A DNA stretch of 64,000 nucleotides from JBBQZO01 sp038207625 (GCA_038207625.1 JBBQZO010000003.1:62001-126000), one strand, 5' to 3'. Positions 17,000 to 26,436 are shown, counted from the stretch's first letter. Notes: generated by a model from the sequence alone, not told the origin. Translations and numbers: made by a program.

Positions 17000-17992
17000 C
17001 TAGGTATTCTTGTTCGTCGGTTTCTTGCGACCCAGGCTGCCAAGCCGGTCGACGATGCCGCGGAACTGGCCGGACAGCTTTTCGACGGCGTTCACCAGCG
17101 GCACTTCGGGCGCCGCCTCCTGCAGCACTTTTTGCAGCGCAAACAGGCTTTGCGGGCGTGCCAGCGGGTCCGGATCAAGGCACCAGCGCACCATGTTGAT
17201 CAATTCCTGCGAATACGCGCCGGAGAGGTTGGCGAAATGGCGCTCCATCTTGTCTTCCACCTTGCGCTGGTCGGCTGGCTGGGGCGGCGCGCCGGACATG
17301 CAGGCAAACAGCGACGCGCCGATGCTGTAAATGTCCGACCACGGTCCCAGCGAGGCGCTGCGCGAATACAGCTCGGGCGGCGCGAAGCCGGGCGTGTACA
17401 TCGGCGTCAGCTTGGGCACGTCGGCGTTGAAGGTCTGGCGCGCCGCGCCAAAGTCGAGCAGGATGGGCGAACCGTCCGCGCGCAGATAGATATTGGCTGG
17501 CTTCAGGTCCAGGTGCAGCAGCTTGTTGGCGTGCACCTCGCGCAGGCCGTTGCAGACCTGGATGAACATGCGCCGCACGTACGACTCGCCCAGTTTGCTG
17601 CCGCGCGCCTGCAACCGGGTGATGTGCTCCTGCAGCGAATGGCCCGATTCGTAGGCCATCACCATGTACACCGTTTCGTTGGCACGGAAGAAATTGAGCA
17701 CCCGCACCACGTTCGGATGGGCGATACGCGCGAGCGCCCGCCCTTCCTCGAAGAAGCACTTGAGTCCGATCCGGAACACGGACAGATTCTGCTTCGAAAT
17801 CAATGGCACCAGTTCGCCCGGCTGGCGCAAAGCGAGCGCGCTGGGCAGGTATTCCTTGATCGCGACGGCAGCCCCGTCGGCGTCGTAAGCCAGATATACA
17901 ATACTGAACCCACCAGACGCAATTTTCTTTACAATGCGGTATCCGCCGATTTCCAGCCCATCGGGCAAGGGCGCGTTATTTTGTGCAGCCAT
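17000..17992 (-). CDS. Serine/threonine protein kinase
   Basis: This 330-residue Hanks-type kinase has a full catalytic domain (about 17-290): glycine loop IASGGFSIVY, Lys46 in AIKEYLP, catalytic loop HLDLKPANIYL (His160, Asp162; HLD instead of the usual HRD), DFG at 180-182 and APPEL. No transmembrane segment or sensor domain follows; the last 40 residues are basic. HLD suggests a kinase that does not depend on activation-loop phosphorylation, by analogy with non-RD kinases. It leads a three-gene unit with the PP2C phosphatase and rph, and is divergent from yicC across 84 bases. Confidence 0.9.
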   Translation of the reverse strand: MAAQNNAPLPDGLEIGGYRIVKKIASGGFSIVYLAYDADGAAVAIKEYLPSALALRQPGELVPLISKQNLSVFRIGLKCFFEEGRALARIAHPNVVRVLNFFRANETVYMVMAYESGHSLQEHITRLQARGSKLGESYVRRMFIQVCNGLREVHANKLLHLDLKPANIYLRADGSPILLDFGAARQTFNADVPKLTPMYTPGFAPPELYSRSASLGPWSDIYSIGASLFACMSGAPPQPADQRKVEDKMERHFANLSGAYSQELINMVRWCLDPDPLARPQSLFALQKVLQEAAPEVPLVNAVEKLSGQFRGIVDRLGSLGRKKPTNKNT

Positions 17993-18076
17993 TAGGTTCC
18001 TTGCTTAACACGGCGATTGTGTGGATAAATCGCGGCTTTGTAAAGAAAAGATAAAAGATAAAAATCGGGGACTCCA

Positions 18077-18982
18077 TTGAGCATTTCAAGCATGACAGGT
18101 TATGCGGTCGCCACCAGCGAAAGCACGGTAGGTACGCTCACGATCGAGATCAAGAGTGTCAACTCACGCTTTCTCGATCTCCAGTTCCGCATCAACGACG
18201 ATCTGCGCGCGCTTGAGCCGGACTTGCGCGCTGCGATTATGGCCGCCATTACGCGTGGCAAGGTTGAGGCGCGCCTGAGCTTTGGCCGAAAAGCGGCCAG
18301 CGTGGGTGCCCAGGCACTGAATCTGCCCTTGCTGTCCGAACTGGCGCGCCTGCAAGCCGAGGTCGGCAAGCATTTTACGACAGCAACGTTGATGTCGGTG
18401 GCCGAATTGTTGCGCTGGCCGGGCGTCATCGAAGAAGCCCAGATCGGCCAGGAGTCGCTGCAAGCGGACGTGGCCGCGCTGACGGCCAAGACGGTGGCCG
18501 CGTTTGTCGATTCGCGCCAGCGCGAAGGCGCCGCCCTGGAGGCGATGCTGGTGTCGCGCATCGACGCGATGGACGTCATCGTCAAGCGCATCACCCCGCT
18601 CATTCCCCAGGTCATTGCGCAGTTTCAGCAAAAGGCGATCGAGCGCATGCAGGACGCGCTCGGCTTAGCCGGACACGGCGCCACCTCGACGCTGACGCGC
18701 CAGGAAGCGTTCGAGCGGATCCGCCAGGAAGTGACGCTGTACGGCATCCGCATCGATGTCTCCGAAGAACTGTCGCGTCTGTCGGCCCATCTGGGCGAGA
18801 CGCGCCACATCCTCAAAAAAGGCGGCCAGGTCGGCAAGCGGCTCGATTTCATGATGCAGGAACTGAACCGCGAAGCGAACACGCTGGGCGCCAAGGCCGC
18901 CGTCAAGGAACTGGCCGACGCGTCGATGGAACTGAAACTGCTGATCGAACAGATGCGCGAGCAGGTGCAGAACCTGGAGTAA
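18077..18982 (+). CDS. yicC: YicC-family endoribonuclease
   Basis: This 301-residue protein has the family N-terminus SMTGYA and the conserved C-terminal block QAFERIRQEVTLYGIRIDVSEELSRLSAH... followed by GKRLDFMMQELNREANTLGAK. YicC proteins are reported as endoribonucleases involved in small-RNA turnover and stress survival. The start is a TTG at 18077; it gives MSISSMTGYA, which matches relatives better than the ATG five codons in, and GGGG lies upstream. It is commonly found next to gmk, rpoZ and spoT; here gor and a gene-poor stretch lie between. Confidence 0.9.
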   Translation: MSISSMTGYAVATSESTVGTLTIEIKSVNSRFLDLQFRINDDLRALEPDLRAAIMAAITRGKVEARLSFGRKAASVGAQALNLPLLSELARLQAEVGKHFTTATLMSVAELLRWPGVIEEAQIGQESLQADVAALTAKTVAAFVDSRQREGAALEAMLVSRIDAMDVIVKRITPLIPQVIAQFQQKAIERMQDALGLAGHGATSTLTRQEAFERIRQEVTLYGIRIDVSEELSRLSAHLGETRHILKKGGQVGKRLDFMMQELNREANTLGAKAAVKELADASMELKLLIEQMREQVQNLE

Positions 18983-19070
18983 GCACGTTACGCCCGCTTG
19001 CGTCGCCGGCACGCCAATGGCCGCGGCGCAAGCGCGCATCGCAGGCGTGGCGGCGCGCTCATGCCCATCA

Positions 19071-19126
19071 TCGCGCTCACGCATGCTTCACGCATCACGC
19101 GTCACGCGTCACTCATCATTCATCGA
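19071..19126. repeat. Short heptamer array overlapping the 3' end of gor
   Basis: Units of seven bases (CACGCAT, GCATCAC, GCGTCAC, GCGTCAC, TCATCAT and variants) run from about 19071 into the last codons of gor, whose stop complement is at 19120-19122. The unit is the reverse-complement relative of the 8641-8794 array (TGCGTGA). It separates yicC from the convergent gor gene. Confidence 0.65.
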
Positions 19127-20478
19127 TCAACGGCCACGCGCATCGTCACGAATTCTTCGGCGACCGTCGGGTGTACGCCGATCGTGCCGTCAAACATCGC
19201 CTTGGTGGCGCCCGCCTTCATGGCGACGGCAAACCCCTGGACGATTTCGCCCGCGTCGGGCGCCACCATATGCACACCGACCACCCGATCGCTCGCCTCA
19301 TCGACGATCAGCTTGAGCATCGTGCGTTCCGTGCTGCCGCTTAAGGTGTGTTTCAGCGCCTTGAAGTCACTCCGATAGACGCGAATTTTGCCAAATTTCT
19401 GGCGCGCCGTCAGTTCGCTGTAACCGACCGTTGCCACATTCGGATGCGTGAACACGGCGCTGGGGATGAACTCATAGTCCATCTTCCGTTGCGAATTACC
19501 CAACAAATGTTCAACCAGCAGCATCGCCTCGCCCAGTGCGACGGGCGTGAGCTGTATCCGGGCGGTGACGTCGCCCAGCGCGTAGATCGTCGGGCAAGAG
19601 GTTTGAAATTGATCATTGACGACGATGGCGCCGTCATCGGCTTGATCGACGCCCGCTTCTTTGAGCCCCAAGCCCTGGACATTCGGCGTGCGTCCAATCG
19701 CATACAACACCACATCGACCGTCAGGCTCTGGCCGTCTTTGAAGTGGACCTGCAAACCGTCGGCGACGCGCTCGATCGCCACCACGTCGGCATTCAGACG
19801 CAGATTTACGCCAGCCTTGCCCATTTCCGCAGCCAGAAACTGCCGCACATCGTCGTCAAACCCGCGCAGCACTTGTTCGCCCCGATGGACCTGGGTGACG
19901 TGCGAACCGAGCCCGTTGAATATCGACGCAAATTCACAGGCGATATAGCCGCCGCCGACCACCAGCAGGCGTTGCGGAAACGGTGACAGATCGAACATCT
20001 CATTGGACGACATCACGTGTTCGCCGCCGTCGATGTCCGCCGCCACCGGCGTGCCGCCAGTGGCGATCAGCAGCGTCTTGGCCGAGTAGGTATGACCGTT
20101 CACTTGTACCGAATGCGCATCGACGATGCGTGCCCATCCCTCGATGACCTGAACGCCGGCGTTACTCAACAGGGCGGCGTACACCGTGTTCAGGCGCGCG
20201 ATTTCCTGCGCGCGATTGGCTTTGAGCTGCTCCCAGTTCAGCACCGGCTTCTCCGGGATGGTCCAGCCAAAACCGCGCGCCTCCTCGAAAGCGTCGGCAA
20301 AATGCGCCGCATAGCTGTACAGTTTCTTTGGAATGCAGCCCAGATTGACGCAGGTGCCGCCCAGGGCCGCACCTTCGACGAGGCCGACGCGCGCGCCTTT
20401 TTGCGCCGCCACGCGGGCCGCGCGCACACCGCCGCTGCCGCCACCGATCACCAACAAGTCAAACATTTCGGTATTCAT
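19120..20478 (-). CDS. gor: Glutathione-disulfide reductase
   Basis: This 452-residue flavoprotein reduces oxidised glutathione with NADPH in the cytosol. It has the FAD-binding GGGSGGVRAAR, the redox-active disulfide Cys43/Cys48 in GGTCVNLGCIPKKLY, a second dinucleotide motif (VVGGGYIACEFASIF) and the C-terminal catalytic HPTVAEE. The NADPH-site segment and overall length suit Gor better than dihydrolipoamide dehydrogenase. It starts at 20478 with AGGCGAG nearby. It is convergent with yicC, and its stop lies inside a heptamer repeat. The gene interrupts the usual yicC-gmk neighbourhood. Confidence 0.9.
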   Translation of the reverse strand: MNTEMFDLLVIGGGSGGVRAARVAAQKGARVGLVEGAALGGTCVNLGCIPKKLYSYAAHFADAFEEARGFGWTIPEKPVLNWEQLKANRAQEIARLNTVYAALLSNAGVQVIEGWARIVDAHSVQVNGHTYSAKTLLIATGGTPVAADIDGGEHVMSSNEMFDLSPFPQRLLVVGGGYIACEFASIFNGLGSHVTQVHRGEQVLRGFDDDVRQFLAAEMGKAGVNLRLNADVVAIERVADGLQVHFKDGQSLTVDVVLYAIGRTPNVQGLGLKEAGVDQADDGAIVVNDQFQTSCPTIYALGDVTARIQLTPVALGEAMLLVEHLLGNSQRKMDYEFIPSAVFTHPNVATVGYSELTARQKFGKIRVYRSDFKALKHTLSGSTERTMLKLIVDEASDRVVGVHMVAPDAGEIVQGFAVAMKAGATKAMFDGTIGVHPTVAEEFVTMRVAVDR

Positions 20479-21272
20479 CCGCTCGCCTATCTTTCATCGT
20501 GGAGAGCCACAGGGAGGACTCTCGAAATTGGTATCTGCATCATCTGTCCATGCGCCGGCGCCGATCAGCGCTCATGCATGACACGGCGCGACCGTTTTGC
20601 TGACGCCCCACTATTGCAGCGACCATGGTAGCGCCTCCTGAGCAGATGCGTTCAGCGGCGCTGCGAAATATCCTGAGCGCGCCTCACCGCCGGGCGTACA
20701 ACGACGCGACGTACGGCGTGTATCAGGCGCGAAAGATAATATTCTTTCAATCATTGCGCTGCGTAGCGTGCTGCGCACGGCGCACACCGTGAGCGCCGAG
20801 GATGTCGGTGTCGGCGCCAATGGACCCATCGCCTCGGGATCGCGGCGAGCGATGGCTGCGCCGTCCAGCTCGCTGGTGCCTGCGCGCCGTGCCCCTGAAT
20901 TAACTTGTTTGGTAGAATGCCGCCCATTGTCGGCGCGCTCACATGCACGACGGCGCGGGAACGCGCGTTTTCTCCGGCTTGGCGCATCTGCCGGCGACAA
21001 GACAAGCGTCATCGGGTCAGCTCGCCGGCAGATGCAAGACGCGTGCAGGGTGCGACGCGCTGAGTGAAAAAACCGGCACGACAGCGCGCCGCGCCGCTTG
21101 TTCGGCGCACTATTATCCCAAACGCAAGGTAGCGGCGCGGCAGCGCGACCAGAATATGACGAGGTCGTTGCGCTGCGACTGCCCTATTAATGATAAATTC
21201 GACTCTGGCACCGATCAGAGCGGCAAGGCGGAGCGCGATGATCTCGGCGCCGCCAACACAAAGAGGATCACT
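20479..21272. other. Gene-poor 794-bp stretch upstream of gmk
   Basis: No credible gene is visible. Short overlapping ORFs on both strands (for example 20611-21012 minus and 20768-21067 plus) are Arg/Ala-rich shadows without recognisable motifs or ribosome sites. An isolated TAGAAT box is at 20913-20918, and a weak promoter candidate for gmk lies near 21168-21197. The length is unusual for this compact backbone, so an unrecognised small RNA or a decayed gene is possible. Confidence 0.5.
21168..21197 (+). promoter_or_regulatory. Weak candidate promoter for gmk
   Basis: TTGCGC (21168-21173) and GATAAA (21192-21197) are separated by 18 bases, each matching the sigma-70 consensus at about four of six positions. 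The site lies 76 bases upstream of the gmk start. Confidence 0.25.
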
Positions 21273-21911
21273 ATGTCCAAAACTAGCGGTTTTTCCGGCA
21301 GCCTGTTCATGGTCGTGGCGCCATCGGGCGCCGGCAAATCGACCCTGGTCAATGCGCTGCTGGCGCAGGAACCGAGCATTCAACTGTCGATCTCGACGAC
21401 CACCCGTGCGCCCCGTCCGGGCGAAGTGGACGGACGCGAATACCATTTCACCAGCGCCGACGACTTTGTCGCGCGCGCCGGTGCCGGCGAGTTTCTCGAG
21501 TGGGCCGAAGTGCATGGCAATTACTACGGCACCTCGCGCCTGATGGTCGAAAAAGAGATGAAGGCCGGCACCGACATCCTGCTCGAAATCGACTGGCAGG
21601 GCGCGCGCCAGGTGAAGAAGCAGTTCCCCGCCGCGGCCGGCATTTTCATCCTGCCGCCGTCGATCGACGCGCTCGAGGAGCGCCTCAACAAGCGTGGCCA
21701 GGACGAACCGCACGTCATTACGCGGCGCCTGCTGGCGGCCGGCGGCGAGATCGCGCATGCCCCGGAGTTCGAGTATGTTATTATCAATGAAGAGTTTACG
21801 GTCGCTTTGTCGGAACTTTCCGCGATCGTACGAGCAATGCGCAGCCGTTTCGCCCAGCAGGCGGCGCGCAACGCATCGCTATTTGCCCAGCTGGGTATCC
21901 ACGCGCCTTAG
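21273..21911 (+). CDS. gmk: Guanylate kinase
   Basis: This 212-residue enzyme phosphorylates GMP to GDP with ATP. It has the P-loop APSGAGKST (Lys22), the GMP-binding STTTRAPRPGEVDGREYHF, a lid-region segment GNYYGTS and DILLEIDWQGARQVK. The ATG at 21273 was chosen because AGAGG lies six bases upstream and MSKTSGFSGSLFMVVAPSG is the usual N-terminus; the frame is open further upstream but that part looks non-coding. It supplies GDP/GTP for the ppGpp enzyme encoded two genes downstream, a common grouping with rpoZ and spoT. Confidence 0.95.
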   Translation: MSKTSGFSGSLFMVVAPSGAGKSTLVNALLAQEPSIQLSISTTTRAPRPGEVDGREYHFTSADDFVARAGAGEFLEWAEVHGNYYGTSRLMVEKEMKAGTDILLEIDWQGARQVKKQFPAAAGIFILPPSIDALEERLNKRGQDEPHVITRRLLAAGGEIAHAPEFEYVIINEEFTVALSELSAIVRAMRSRFAQQAARNASLFAQLGIHAP

Positions 21912-22110
21912 GACGCGTCAACCATGATTTGGACGTGGTGGCGAACGTCTCCGACTGTGATGCAAGGCGCCAGACGCGCCGCAGTGCCAGCACTGCAAGC
22001 GACTGGCAAGCGCGCACGCGGTGGTGACAGCGAGCCAGGACGGTCAGCCATTTTTTGACGTAGCCTTGCCCGCGTCGCAGTACAACAATTGTATTTTTTT
22101 GGAGTTACAG

Positions 22111-22314
22111 ATGGCCCGCGTTACTATTGAAGATTGCTTGAAGCATATCCCTAACCGTTTTCAACTGACCCTGGCTGCGACGTATCGCGCCCGTCAGCTG
22201 TTGCAAGGCCACACGCCAAAAGTCGAAGCCAAGGACAAGCCCACCGTGGTTGCCCTGCGCGAAATCGCCGCTGGCAAAGTCGGCATCGAGATGCTGAAAA
22301 AGGTACCGATGTAA
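22111..22314 (+). CDS. rpoZ: RNA polymerase omega subunit
   Basis: This 67-residue subunit assists assembly of RNA polymerase and forms part of a ppGpp-binding site. The N-terminus MARVTIEDCLKHIPNRFQL and the ALREIAAGKVG segment are diagnostic. GGAG lies six bases before the ATG. The frame extends upstream to 22021, but that part has no family similarity. It sits 84 bases before spoT. A TTGACG box at 22055-22060 hints at its own promoter, without a convincing -10 at the right distance. Confidence 0.95.
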   Translation: MARVTIEDCLKHIPNRFQLTLAATYRARQLLQGHTPKVEAKDKPTVVALREIAAGKVGIEMLKKVPM

Positions 22315-22398
22315 CAAGCGCTCGCGCGCTAGCCTTTAACAGGGTCGAGCCGGCATTCTGGTATCCTTCCATCACACTGCGGCCCATTGCAATTGCGT

Positions 22399-24636
22399 AT
22401 GAATCTGACTTCCACGGATACCACAGTAGCAGGCAACGGTCGGGCATCACGCTCGGCCCCGCCTGCGCACGACCCGGCCGCCAGCACACCCGCACCGGGT
22501 GTCGCTTCGGTCAGCCTGCTGTCGGCCAAACTGGCCGAATACCTGTCCCCCTCGGATTTAAAAAAGGTCAAGGAAGCGTATCGTTTTTCCGACGAGATGC
22601 ACCTGGGCCAGGTCCGTAAATCGGGCGAACCCTATATTTCCCATCCGATCGCCGTGGCCGAAATCTGCGCCGACTGGAAGCTTGACGCCCAGGCCATCAT
22701 GGCCGCGCTGCTGCACGACGTGATGGAAGACCAGGACGTCAAGAAAGACGAACTGATCGAGCGCTTCGGCGCCCCCGTCGCCACGCTCGTCGATGGCTTG
22801 TCGAAGCTGGAAAAAATCGAATTCCAGAGCCAGATCGAGGCGCAGGCGGAAAACTTCCGCAAGATGCTGCTGGCGATGGCCTCCGACGTGCGCGTCATCC
22901 TGATCAAGCTGGCCGACCGGCTGCACAATATGCGCACGCTCGAAGTGATGACGGCGGCCAAGAAGCGCCGCATCGCCTCCGAGACGATGGAAGTGTATGT
23001 GCCGATCGCGCACCGGCTTGGCCTCAACAACATCTACCGCGAACTGCAGGACCTGTCGTTCTCGCACCTGTACCCGCTGCGCTACCGCACGCTGGCCAAG
23101 GCGGTCAAATCGGCGCGCGGCAACCGGCGCGAAGTGGTCAAGAAGATCCTCGAATCGGTCAAGGGCACGCTGGCCATGGCCGAACTGGACGCCGAAGTCT
23201 ACGGGCGCGAAAAAACCCTGTACGGCATCTACCGCAAGATGCGCAGCAAACACCTGTCGTTCTCCCAGGTGCTTGACGTGTACGGCTTTCGCGTCGTCGT
23301 CGACAGCTTCGCCAACTGTTACGTGGCGCTGGGCACCCTGCACGGCCTGTATAAACCGATGCCGGGCAAGTTCAAGGACTACATCGCGATCCGCAAACTG
23401 AACGGCTACCAGTCGCTGCACACGACGCTGATCGGCCCCTACGGCACGCCGGTCGAGTTCCAGATCCGCACCCAGGAAATGCACCGCACGGCCGAATCGG
23501 GCGTGGCCGCGCACTGGCTCTACAAGAGCGGCGAAACCAATCTGTCCGACCTGCAGCAGCGCACCCACGCGTGGCTGCAGTCGCTGCTCGACATCCAGCA
23601 GCAGACGGGCGATTCGGCCGAGTTCCTCGAACACGTCAAGGTCGACCTGTTCCCCGATTCGGTGTACGTGTTCACGCCCAAATCGAAGATCATCGCGCTG
23701 CCGCGCGGCGCCACCGCGCTCGACTTCGCCTACTCGATCCACACCGGCATCGGCGACCATACGGTGGCGGTCAAAATCAACAACGAAGTGGCCACGCTGC
23801 GCACCGAACTGCGCAACGGCGACATCATCGAAATCTCCACCGACCCGGCGTCGCGCCCCAGCCCCACCTGGCTGTCGTTCGTACGCACCGGAAAAGCGCG
23901 CTCGGCGATCCGCCACCACCTGCGCACCATCAACCTGGGCGAATCGGTCGAACTGGGCCAGGCCCTGCTGTCGGCGGTGCTGATCACGATGAACATCAAC
24001 CCGACCCTGCCCGAGGCGCTGGTCGAGAAACTGCTCAACGAATCGTCCGCCAAGTCGCTCGACGAGCTGTACGCCGACATCGGCATCGGCAAGCGCATGG
24101 CGGCGCTGGTGGCGCGCCACATCTTCGGCCTGATCGACGACGAGACAGCCACGCTGCCGTCCGAGCACATGTCCGCGCCCGAGCTCGACCCGGTCACCAT
24201 CTACGGCAGCGAGGGCGTGTCGGTACAGCTGTCGCCCTGCTGCCTGCCGATTCCGGGCGACCAGATCTGGGGCCAGCTGCGCCGCGATCAGGGCCTGATC
24301 GTGCACACCAGCGACTGCGTCGTGGCCAAGCGCCAGCGCACCAAGGAGCCGGAACGCTGGATTCCCGTTCAGTGGGGTGCCGAGGTCAATCGCCGCTTCG
24401 ACTGCCGCATTCGCCTGTTGATCCGCAATGAAAAAGGCATCCTGGCACGGGTCGCCGCCGAGATCGGCGAAGCCGACGCCAACATCACCTACGTCGGCAT
24501 GGACGAGGACAAAGAACACGTGATGACGCAATTGCGCTTCACCATCCAGGTCAAGGACCGGGTCCACCTGGCCCACCTGATCCGCAATCTGCGCCGCGTG
24601 GTCGGCGTCACCCGCGTCGAGCGCGAACGCAGCTAA
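22399..24636 (+). CDS. spoT: Bifunctional (p)ppGpp synthetase/hydrolase SpoT
   Basis: This 745-residue enzyme makes and degrades the alarmone ppGpp. The hydrolase HD domain is intact: ISHPIAVAEI, then LLHDVMED with His106, Asp107, Glu110 and Asp111. The synthetase domain follows (about 245-370), with KFKDYIAIRKLNGYQSLHT and VEFQIRTQEMH. A TGS domain (about 400-465; VFTPKSKIIALPRGATALDFAYSIH), a helical/conserved-cysteine region (QLSPCCLPIPGD) and a C-terminal ACT domain complete the long RelA/SpoT layout. The intact HD motif identifies the bifunctional SpoT/Rel type. The ATG at 22399 is preferred to an upstream TTG in the same frame. Confidence 0.95.
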   Translation: MNLTSTDTTVAGNGRASRSAPPAHDPAASTPAPGVASVSLLSAKLAEYLSPSDLKKVKEAYRFSDEMHLGQVRKSGEPYISHPIAVAEICADWKLDAQAIMAALLHDVMEDQDVKKDELIERFGAPVATLVDGLSKLEKIEFQSQIEAQAENFRKMLLAMASDVRVILIKLADRLHNMRTLEVMTAAKKRRIASETMEVYVPIAHRLGLNNIYRELQDLSFSHLYPLRYRTLAKAVKSARGNRREVVKKILESVKGTLAMAELDAEVYGREKTLYGIYRKMRSKHLSFSQVLDVYGFRVVVDSFANCYVALGTLHGLYKPMPGKFKDYIAIRKLNGYQSLHTTLIGPYGTPVEFQIRTQEMHRTAESGVAAHWLYKSGETNLSDLQQRTHAWLQSLLDIQQQTGDSAEFLEHVKVDLFPDSVYVFTPKSKIIALPRGATALDFAYSIHTGIGDHTVAVKINNEVATLRTELRNGDIIEISTDPASRPSPTWLSFVRTGKARSAIRHHLRTINLGESVELGQALLSAVLITMNINPTLPEALVEKLLNESSAKSLDELYADIGIGKRMAALVARHIFGLIDDETATLPSEHMSAPELDPVTIYGSEGVSVQLSPCCLPIPGDQIWGQLRRDQGLIVHTSDCVVAKRQRTKEPERWIPVQWGAEVNRRFDCRIRLLIRNEKGILARVAAEIGEADANITYVGMDEDKEHVMTQLRFTIQVKDRVHLAHLIRNLRRVVGVTRVERERS

Positions 24637-24661
24637 CCTGCGCTAGCGCCCTGCTGCCACC

Positions 24662-24682
24662 TGCGCGCCGATCGGGCGCGCA
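24662..24682 (+). terminator. Hairpin downstream of spoT
   Basis: A perfect 8-bp stem (TGCGCGCC pairing with GGCGCGCA) encloses a 5-base loop, 25 bases after the spoT stop. The following bases are C-rich rather than T-rich, so termination is inferred. Confidence 0.45.
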
Positions 24683-24855
24683 TCCCCCAGTGGTCGGCGT
24701 GTTGACGCCGCACCACCACACGGCGCCAACGCCGTCGTTGCTTGCGCGCCGCTTCTTGCGTACTATCGACTGCGAGTTTGCCGGGACCGGCGCGTCGTGC
24801 CGGCCCGACAAGCCGCTCCAGATCAAGCAAGCTTGCCAACATCGTGAGGCCATCA

Positions 24856-26436
24856 ATGCGCCAGTTGATCCGTAACCTGCCGATCGCACGCCGTCTCGGA
24901 CTGTGCTTTTCCGTCGTCGTGCTGCTGTCCCTACTTACCATCGTGGTCGGCGTCACGCGTCTGTCGACGGTGGCCAGCGCGACGGCCGACCTGATGCACG
25001 AGCCACTGGCGACCGAACGCATGGTCAGCGACTGGTACCGCATCGTCCATTCGGGCATCCGGCGCACCCAAGCCATCGCAAAGAGCAGCGACCCCGCGCT
25101 CGGTCCCTTCTTCGCCGAAGAGCAGGCCAGCGCCGTCAAGAGCGCCGGCGAACTGCAAACGGCCATCGCCACCCATATGCTCACGGCCAAGGACAAGGCC
25201 TTGTTCGATGAAATTGGCGTGCTGCGCAAATCCTACTCGGCAGCGCGCGAACGGGTCGTCGATCTGAAAAAAGACGGCCAGCTCGAGGCGGCCAATGCGA
25301 CGCTTGAACGCGACTTCATGCCGCTGTCGAAAGCCTATGTGGGCAAGATCGAGGCGCTGCTGGCCGAGCAACGCGAACACATCGACCAGACGGCCGTGCA
25401 GATCGCGCAAACCTACAGCCAAAGCCGCAATCTGATGGTCGCGCTGGGCTGCGCACTGCTGCTGTTTTGCATCGGCGCGGCCTGGCTACTGAGTGCATCG
25501 ATCACTACGCCGCTGGCGCGCGCCGTGGTGCACGCGCAGCGTGTGGCCAGCGGCGACTTGAGCGGCACCATCGACGTTGGCAGCGCCGACGAAACAGGTC
25601 AGCTGCTCGCCGCGCTGGGGCACATGAACAGCAACCTGGCAGCACTGGTGGGCGGCGTGCGCGGCTCGACTGACACGATCACGCTGGCGGCCCAGGAAAT
25701 CGCCAGTGGCAATGCCGACCTGTCGCGCCGCACCGAAGCGCAAGCCAGTTCGCTCGAGCAGACGGCCAGCGCGATGGAGGAGCTGACCGGCACCGTGCGG
25801 CAAAACGCGGAGCACGCCCGCCAGGCCAACGCCTTGGTGCAGTCAGCCAGCACGGTGGCCGTCAAGGGCGGCGCCGTGGTCGGCCAGGTGGTTCAGACGA
25901 TGGGTTCGATCAAGGCCAGTTCGCGCAAGATGGCCGACATCATCAGCGTCATCGACGGCATCGCGTTCCAGACCAATATCCTGGCGCTGAACGCCGCCGT
26001 GGAAGCGGCCCGCGCGGGTGAACAGGGGCGCGGCTTTGCCGTCGTCGCCGCCGAAGTGCGCACCCTGGCCCAGCGCAGCGCCGGCGCAGCCAAAGAGATC
26101 AAGTCGCTGATCGACGACTCGGTCGGTCAGGTCGAACAGGGCAGCAAACTGGTCGACCAGGCCGGCACGACCATGGACGACATCGTCGGCAGCGTGCAGC
26201 GCGTGGCCGATATCATGGGCGAGATCAGCTCGGCGAGCGTGCAGCAAAGCGATGGCATCGAGCAGATCAATCTGGCGATCACGCAAATGGATGAGATGAC
26301 CCAGCAAAATTCCGCGCTGGTCGAACAGGCAGCGGCAGCGGCCGAAAGCATGCGCGAGCAATCGGCTGCGCTGGCCCAGGAGGTGAGCTTGTTCAAGATG
26401 GCCGACGCGGCGCGCGGCCCGGCCCGACTGCGCTAA
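24856..26436 (+). CDS. Methyl-accepting chemotaxis protein
   Basis: This 526-residue inner-membrane chemoreceptor has transmembrane helix 1 at about 13-35, a helical periplasmic ligand domain of the four-helix-bundle type to about 190, transmembrane helix 2 at about 195-215, a HAMP linker and the cytoplasmic signalling domain. The kinase-contact tip is seen as DGIAFQTNILALNAAVEAARAGEQGRGFAVVAAEVR, here cited for its position around residues 370-405. No C-terminal NWETF-like tether for CheR is present. The ATG at 24856 lies downstream of GAGG. It probably feeds signals to the flagellar motor encoded later in the window; the ligand is unknown. Its stop overlaps the convergent DGC-domain gene by four bases. 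Confidence 0.92.
   Translation: MRQLIRNLPIARRLGLCFSVVVLLSLLTIVVGVTRLSTVASATADLMHEPLATERMVSDWYRIVHSGIRRTQAIAKSSDPALGPFFAEEQASAVKSAGELQTAIATHMLTAKDKALFDEIGVLRKSYSAARERVVDLKKDGQLEAANATLERDFMPLSKAYVGKIEALLAEQREHIDQTAVQIAQTYSQSRNLMVALGCALLLFCIGAAWLLSASITTPLARAVVHAQRVASGDLSGTIDVGSADETGQLLAALGHMNSNLAALVGGVRGSTDTITLAAQEIASGNADLSRRTEAQASSLEQTASAMEELTGTVRQNAEHARQANALVQSASTVAVKGGAVVGQVVQTMGSIKASSRKMADIISVIDGIAFQTNILALNAAVEAARAGEQGRGFAVVAAEVRTLAQRSAGAAKEIKSLIDDSVGQVEQGSKLVDQAGTTMDDIVGSVQRVADIMGEISSASVQQSDGIEQINLAITQMDEMTQQNSALVEQAAAAAESMREQSAALAQEVSLFKMADAARGPARLR

Noticed and set aside
15683..17995. A 770-residue open frame antisense to rph, the phosphatase and the kinase
   Set aside because: All three genes on the minus strand have intact catalytic motifs; the long frame reflects GC bias at third positions.
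20611..21012. A 133-residue open frame on the minus strand upstream of gmk
   Set aside because: It has no motif, an Arg/Ser/Pro-rich composition and overlaps equally poor frames on the other strand.
22558..24576. A 672-residue open frame antisense to spoT
   Set aside because: It mirrors the spoT codons and shows no recognisable domain.
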